Of a DNA stretch of 64,000 nucleotides, positions 62,067 through 64,000 are shown in pieces. A model generated the notes under the pieces. It did not search any database. It was given only the letters and a program-made list of their open reading frames with translations, and had not been told where the DNA came from. Source of the DNA: Hyphomicrobiales bacterium (GTDB lineage Bacteria > Pseudomonadota > Alphaproteobacteria > Rhizobiales > JAJFHB01); contig JAJFHE010000025.1 of NCBI GenBank assembly GCA_021775755.1, forward strand, positions 124,001-188,000, in the 5' to 3' direction. Position 1 is the first letter of the stretch. Every line of letters starts with the position of its first letter. Both the position numbers and the translations under genes were made by a program.

Positions 62067-62495
62067 TCAGCTCTCGTCGCGCTGCCACGCGGCGAACCCC
62101 TCGTTGAGCCACCAGCGCTTCAAGACAAACAGCCGCCCATCGCCCAGCGGACCGTTGGAGGTTTCCACGGCGACGAGGTTCGGCTCGCGTGACTGAAAGC
62201 CGCCTTGATCGAACCTGCAGCGCACCCATTGCACCCTGCCCGGGCGGCCACGCATTCGGACGCGGTATTTGACCCGCACGGTGTTGTCATTGCGGTTCGC
62301 CTCAGACGACACAAAGTCAACGGCATCGGCCCCAAGTTGAAGATAACCGACGACGGACTGGCACATGTCGACACGCCTTGTGTCATCGGACGAGCAGGCT
62401 GAAATGGCCAGGGTGGTCACCACCAGAACGGCGGCCCGGAACAGGCAGGCGCTTCGCCGGCGCGCCGCCCCGATCTTTTTGTGTCCGTGCCGCAT
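62067..62495 (-). CDS. Conserved hypothetical lipoprotein-like protein
   Basis: A 142-residue exported protein. A basic N-terminus and hydrophobic stretch end in LAISACSSD, a lipobox-like site with the cysteine at about residue 34. The mature part has MCQSVVGYLQLGADAVDF and a strand-rich core with WVRCRFDQGGF, so two cysteines could pair. No enzymatic motif is seen. The ATG at 62495 is chosen because the codon at 62519 is TTG. It lies just downstream of der on the same strand. Confidence 0.7.
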   Translation of the reverse strand: MRHGHKKIGAARRRSACLFRAAVLVVTTLAISACSSDDTRRVDMCQSVVGYLQLGADAVDFVSSEANRNDNTVRVKYRVRMRGRPGRVQWVRCRFDQGGFQSREPNLVAVETSNGPLGDGRLFVLKRWWLNEGFAAWQRDES

Positions 62496-62552
62496 ACACT
62501 CACGTAACGCAATCCGCAACGTGAGGGAATAGACCGTTTGCAGCCGTGTTTT

Positions 62553-63905
62553 CTATGACTTTGCGTAAGGGTTGCTGCCCTTGCGGAACTGAACCCGAAC
62601 GGGCGTGCCCCACAGGCCGAAATCCTCACGCAGGGTGTTTGTCAGATAACGGCCATAGGATTCCGGCAACTCGTGTGCGCGGGAGCTGAAAAGCACGAAA
62701 GTCGGCGGCCGAGTCTTAGCCTGCGTAACGTAGCGCAGGGTTACGCGCCGTCCCTTTGCCGCGGGCGGCGGGTGGCGCTGTACGACCTCGTCGAGCCAGC
62801 GGTTCAGCGCACCTGTCGTCACGCGGCGGTTCCAGACATCGTAAGCCTTGAACACTGCGGGCATGAGCTTTCCAAGCCGCGAGCCGGTCAGTGCCGACAG
62901 CGTAACGATGGGGACACCGCGCACCTGCGGCAACAGGCGCGCGGCGCGTTCCTCGATCACCGCGAGATGTTCGCGTTTGTCCTTAACCTCGTCCCACTTG
63001 TTGATCGCGATCACCAGTGCGCGGCCTTCGCGCGCCACGAGATCGACAAGCTGAAGGTCCTGTTTCTCAAACGGCATCGATGCATCGATGACGACAACGA
63101 CAACCTCGGCAAAGCGCACCGCGCGCAACGTGTCGGCGACCGAGAGTTTTTCAAGCTTTCCGGTTACGCGTGCGCGTTTGCGCACGCCGGCAGTATCGTG
63201 CAGCCTGACACTGCGGCCGTCATGCTCGAACTCGACAGCGATCGCATCGCGGGTAATGCCGGCTTCCGGCCCCGTCAGCAGACGGTCCTCGCCCAGGAGT
63301 TTGTTGATGAGCGTCGACTTGCCGACATTGGGTCTGCCGATAACCGCGATGCGCATTGGGCGGTTTTCATCGTCGCCCTCATCATCGGGTTCAAGATGGC
63401 GCTGGCGCGCGGCTTCCGCGTACGGCAACAGCGCATCGTACAGTTCGCCCAGACCCTCACCGTGTTCAGCGGACAGAGCCACAGGCTCGCCAATTCCAAG
63501 CGAAAAGGCATCATAAAGCGCGGCCTCGCCGGCGCGACCCTCGCATTTGTTGGCAATGAGGATGACCGGCTTTTCGGTCTTGCGCAAAAAGTCCGCAAAG
63601 TGCTGGTCGAGCGGCGTGACCCCGGCACGGGCATCGATCAGAAACAAGCAGACATCGGCCTCGCCGATAGCCGCCTCGCTTTGCGCGCGCATGCGCCCCT
63701 CAAGCGAGGCGGCGGGTGCGTCGTCAAGGCCTGCGGTATCGAAGACTGAGAACTCCATGTCGGCGATGCCGCCCTCGCCTTCGCGCCGGTCCCGGGTGAC
63801 ACCGGGTGCATCGTCGACAAGCGCCAGCCGCTGTCCGACCAAACGGTTGAACAGTGTCGACTTGCCGACATTCGGCCTTCCGACAATTGCGACTGTGAAG
63901 GGCAT
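62553..63905 (-). CDS. der: Ribosome-assembly GTPase Der (EngA)
   Basis: A 450-residue protein with two tandem GTPase domains and a C-terminal KH-like domain. GRPNVGKST occurs twice (about residues 8-16 and 190-198). The second domain has G4 NKWD; the first has NKCEG. The DTAG switch motif reads DTAGLDD in the first and DTAGVRKRA in the second. Der supports 50S maturation. The KH domain holds [21 protein letters not shown]. Confidence 0.96.
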   Translation of the reverse strand: MPFTVAIVGRPNVGKSTLFNRLVGQRLALVDDAPGVTRDRREGEGGIADMEFSVFDTAGLDDAPAASLEGRMRAQSEAAIGEADVCLFLIDARAGVTPLDQHFADFLRKTEKPVILIANKCEGRAGEAALYDAFSLGIGEPVALSAEHGEGLGELYDALLPYAEAARQRHLEPDDEGDDENRPMRIAVIGRPNVGKSTLINKLLGEDRLLTGPEAGITRDAIAVEFEHDGRSVRLHDTAGVRKRARVTGKLEKLSVADTLRAVRFAEVVVVVIDASMPFEKQDLQLVDLVAREGRALVIAINKWDEVKDKREHLAVIEERAARLLPQVRGVPIVTLSALTGSRLGKLMPAVFKAYDVWNRRVTTGALNRWLDEVVQRHPPPAAKGRRVTLRYVTQAKTRPPTFVLFSSRAHELPESYGRYLTNTLREDFGLWGTPVRVQFRKGSNPYAKS

Positions 63906-64000
63906 TGATGAAAATATCCAAACCGGTGCGGAGCGGCTGTTACACCGTTACCCGGACCGCTACGACGGGACGTATCAGCGCATCGCAATCAACGTGGCGT

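Noticed and set aside
63906-64000. Possible end of a further minus-strand gene upstream of der
   Set aside because: One frame is open to a stop near 63942, but fewer than 20 residues are visible and no family is recognisable.

Overview
The window reads as chromosomal DNA of a high-GC alphaproteobacterium, most likely order Hyphomicrobiales (Rhizobiales). The main reason is the right half, which follows the housekeeping order common in that group: pepA-holC, lptD-surA-pdxA-rsmA, gmk-yicC-mltG-fabF-acpP-fabG-fabD, rpsF-rpsR-(DUF2232)-rplI, dnaB-alr-mlaE-mlaF-radA-cvpA-purF-SDR and der. I saw no rRNA, tRNA, CRISPR array, transposase or integrase. About 60 protein genes are supported and coding density is high.

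Region 1 (1-15.5 kb) is accessory and mosaic. It starts with the 3' end of a folate-dependent dimethylglycine/sarcosine dehydrogenase-type gene. A complete sugar-type ABC importer lies on the minus strand in two halves: ATPase and MalG-like permease at 685-2529, and MalF-like permease and binding protein at 13317-15519. Between them is about 10.8 kb of unrelated genes: two methyltransferases, a cysteine synthase, a cyclase/winged-helix/TolB/TPR fusion protein, a DMT exporter with a GNAT enzyme, an NTF2-like protein, an SRPBCC protein, a DUF899 protein with its ArsR-type regulator, and an SMP-30-like propeller. Inside this block a GC-poor stretch encodes a small two-helix SLATT-like membrane protein. 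It is bracketed by a 183-bp direct repeat of the 3' end of the NTF2-like gene, and is the clearest recent insertion in the window.

Region 2 (15.6-33 kb) is metabolic: a lytic transglycosylase, a SulP transporter, soluble transhydrogenase, a non-pyrrolysine MttB homologue, ndk, an ABC-F ATPase, an epoxide-hydrolase-like enzyme, a fatty-acid desaturase, GNAT, SDR and crotonase enzymes, a FetAB-type exporter, an aspartoacylase-family enzyme and an AhpD-like protein.

Region 3 (33-64 kb) is the conserved core: envelope assembly (lptD, surA, mltG, mlaEF), fatty-acid synthesis (fabF, acpP, fabG, fabD), translation (rpsF, rpsR, rplI), replication and repair (holC, dnaB, radA), nucleotide and cofactor synthesis (gmk, purF, pdxA), ribosome maturation (rsmA, der) and RNA turnover (yicC). 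The lptF/lptG pair usually found between pepA and lptD in related genomes is absent; a 716-bp gene-poor gap with short dyad repeats sits there instead. The fabD and rpsF operons diverge from a 432-bp region with two recognisable promoters, and the fabD leader carries four tandem 11-bp units.
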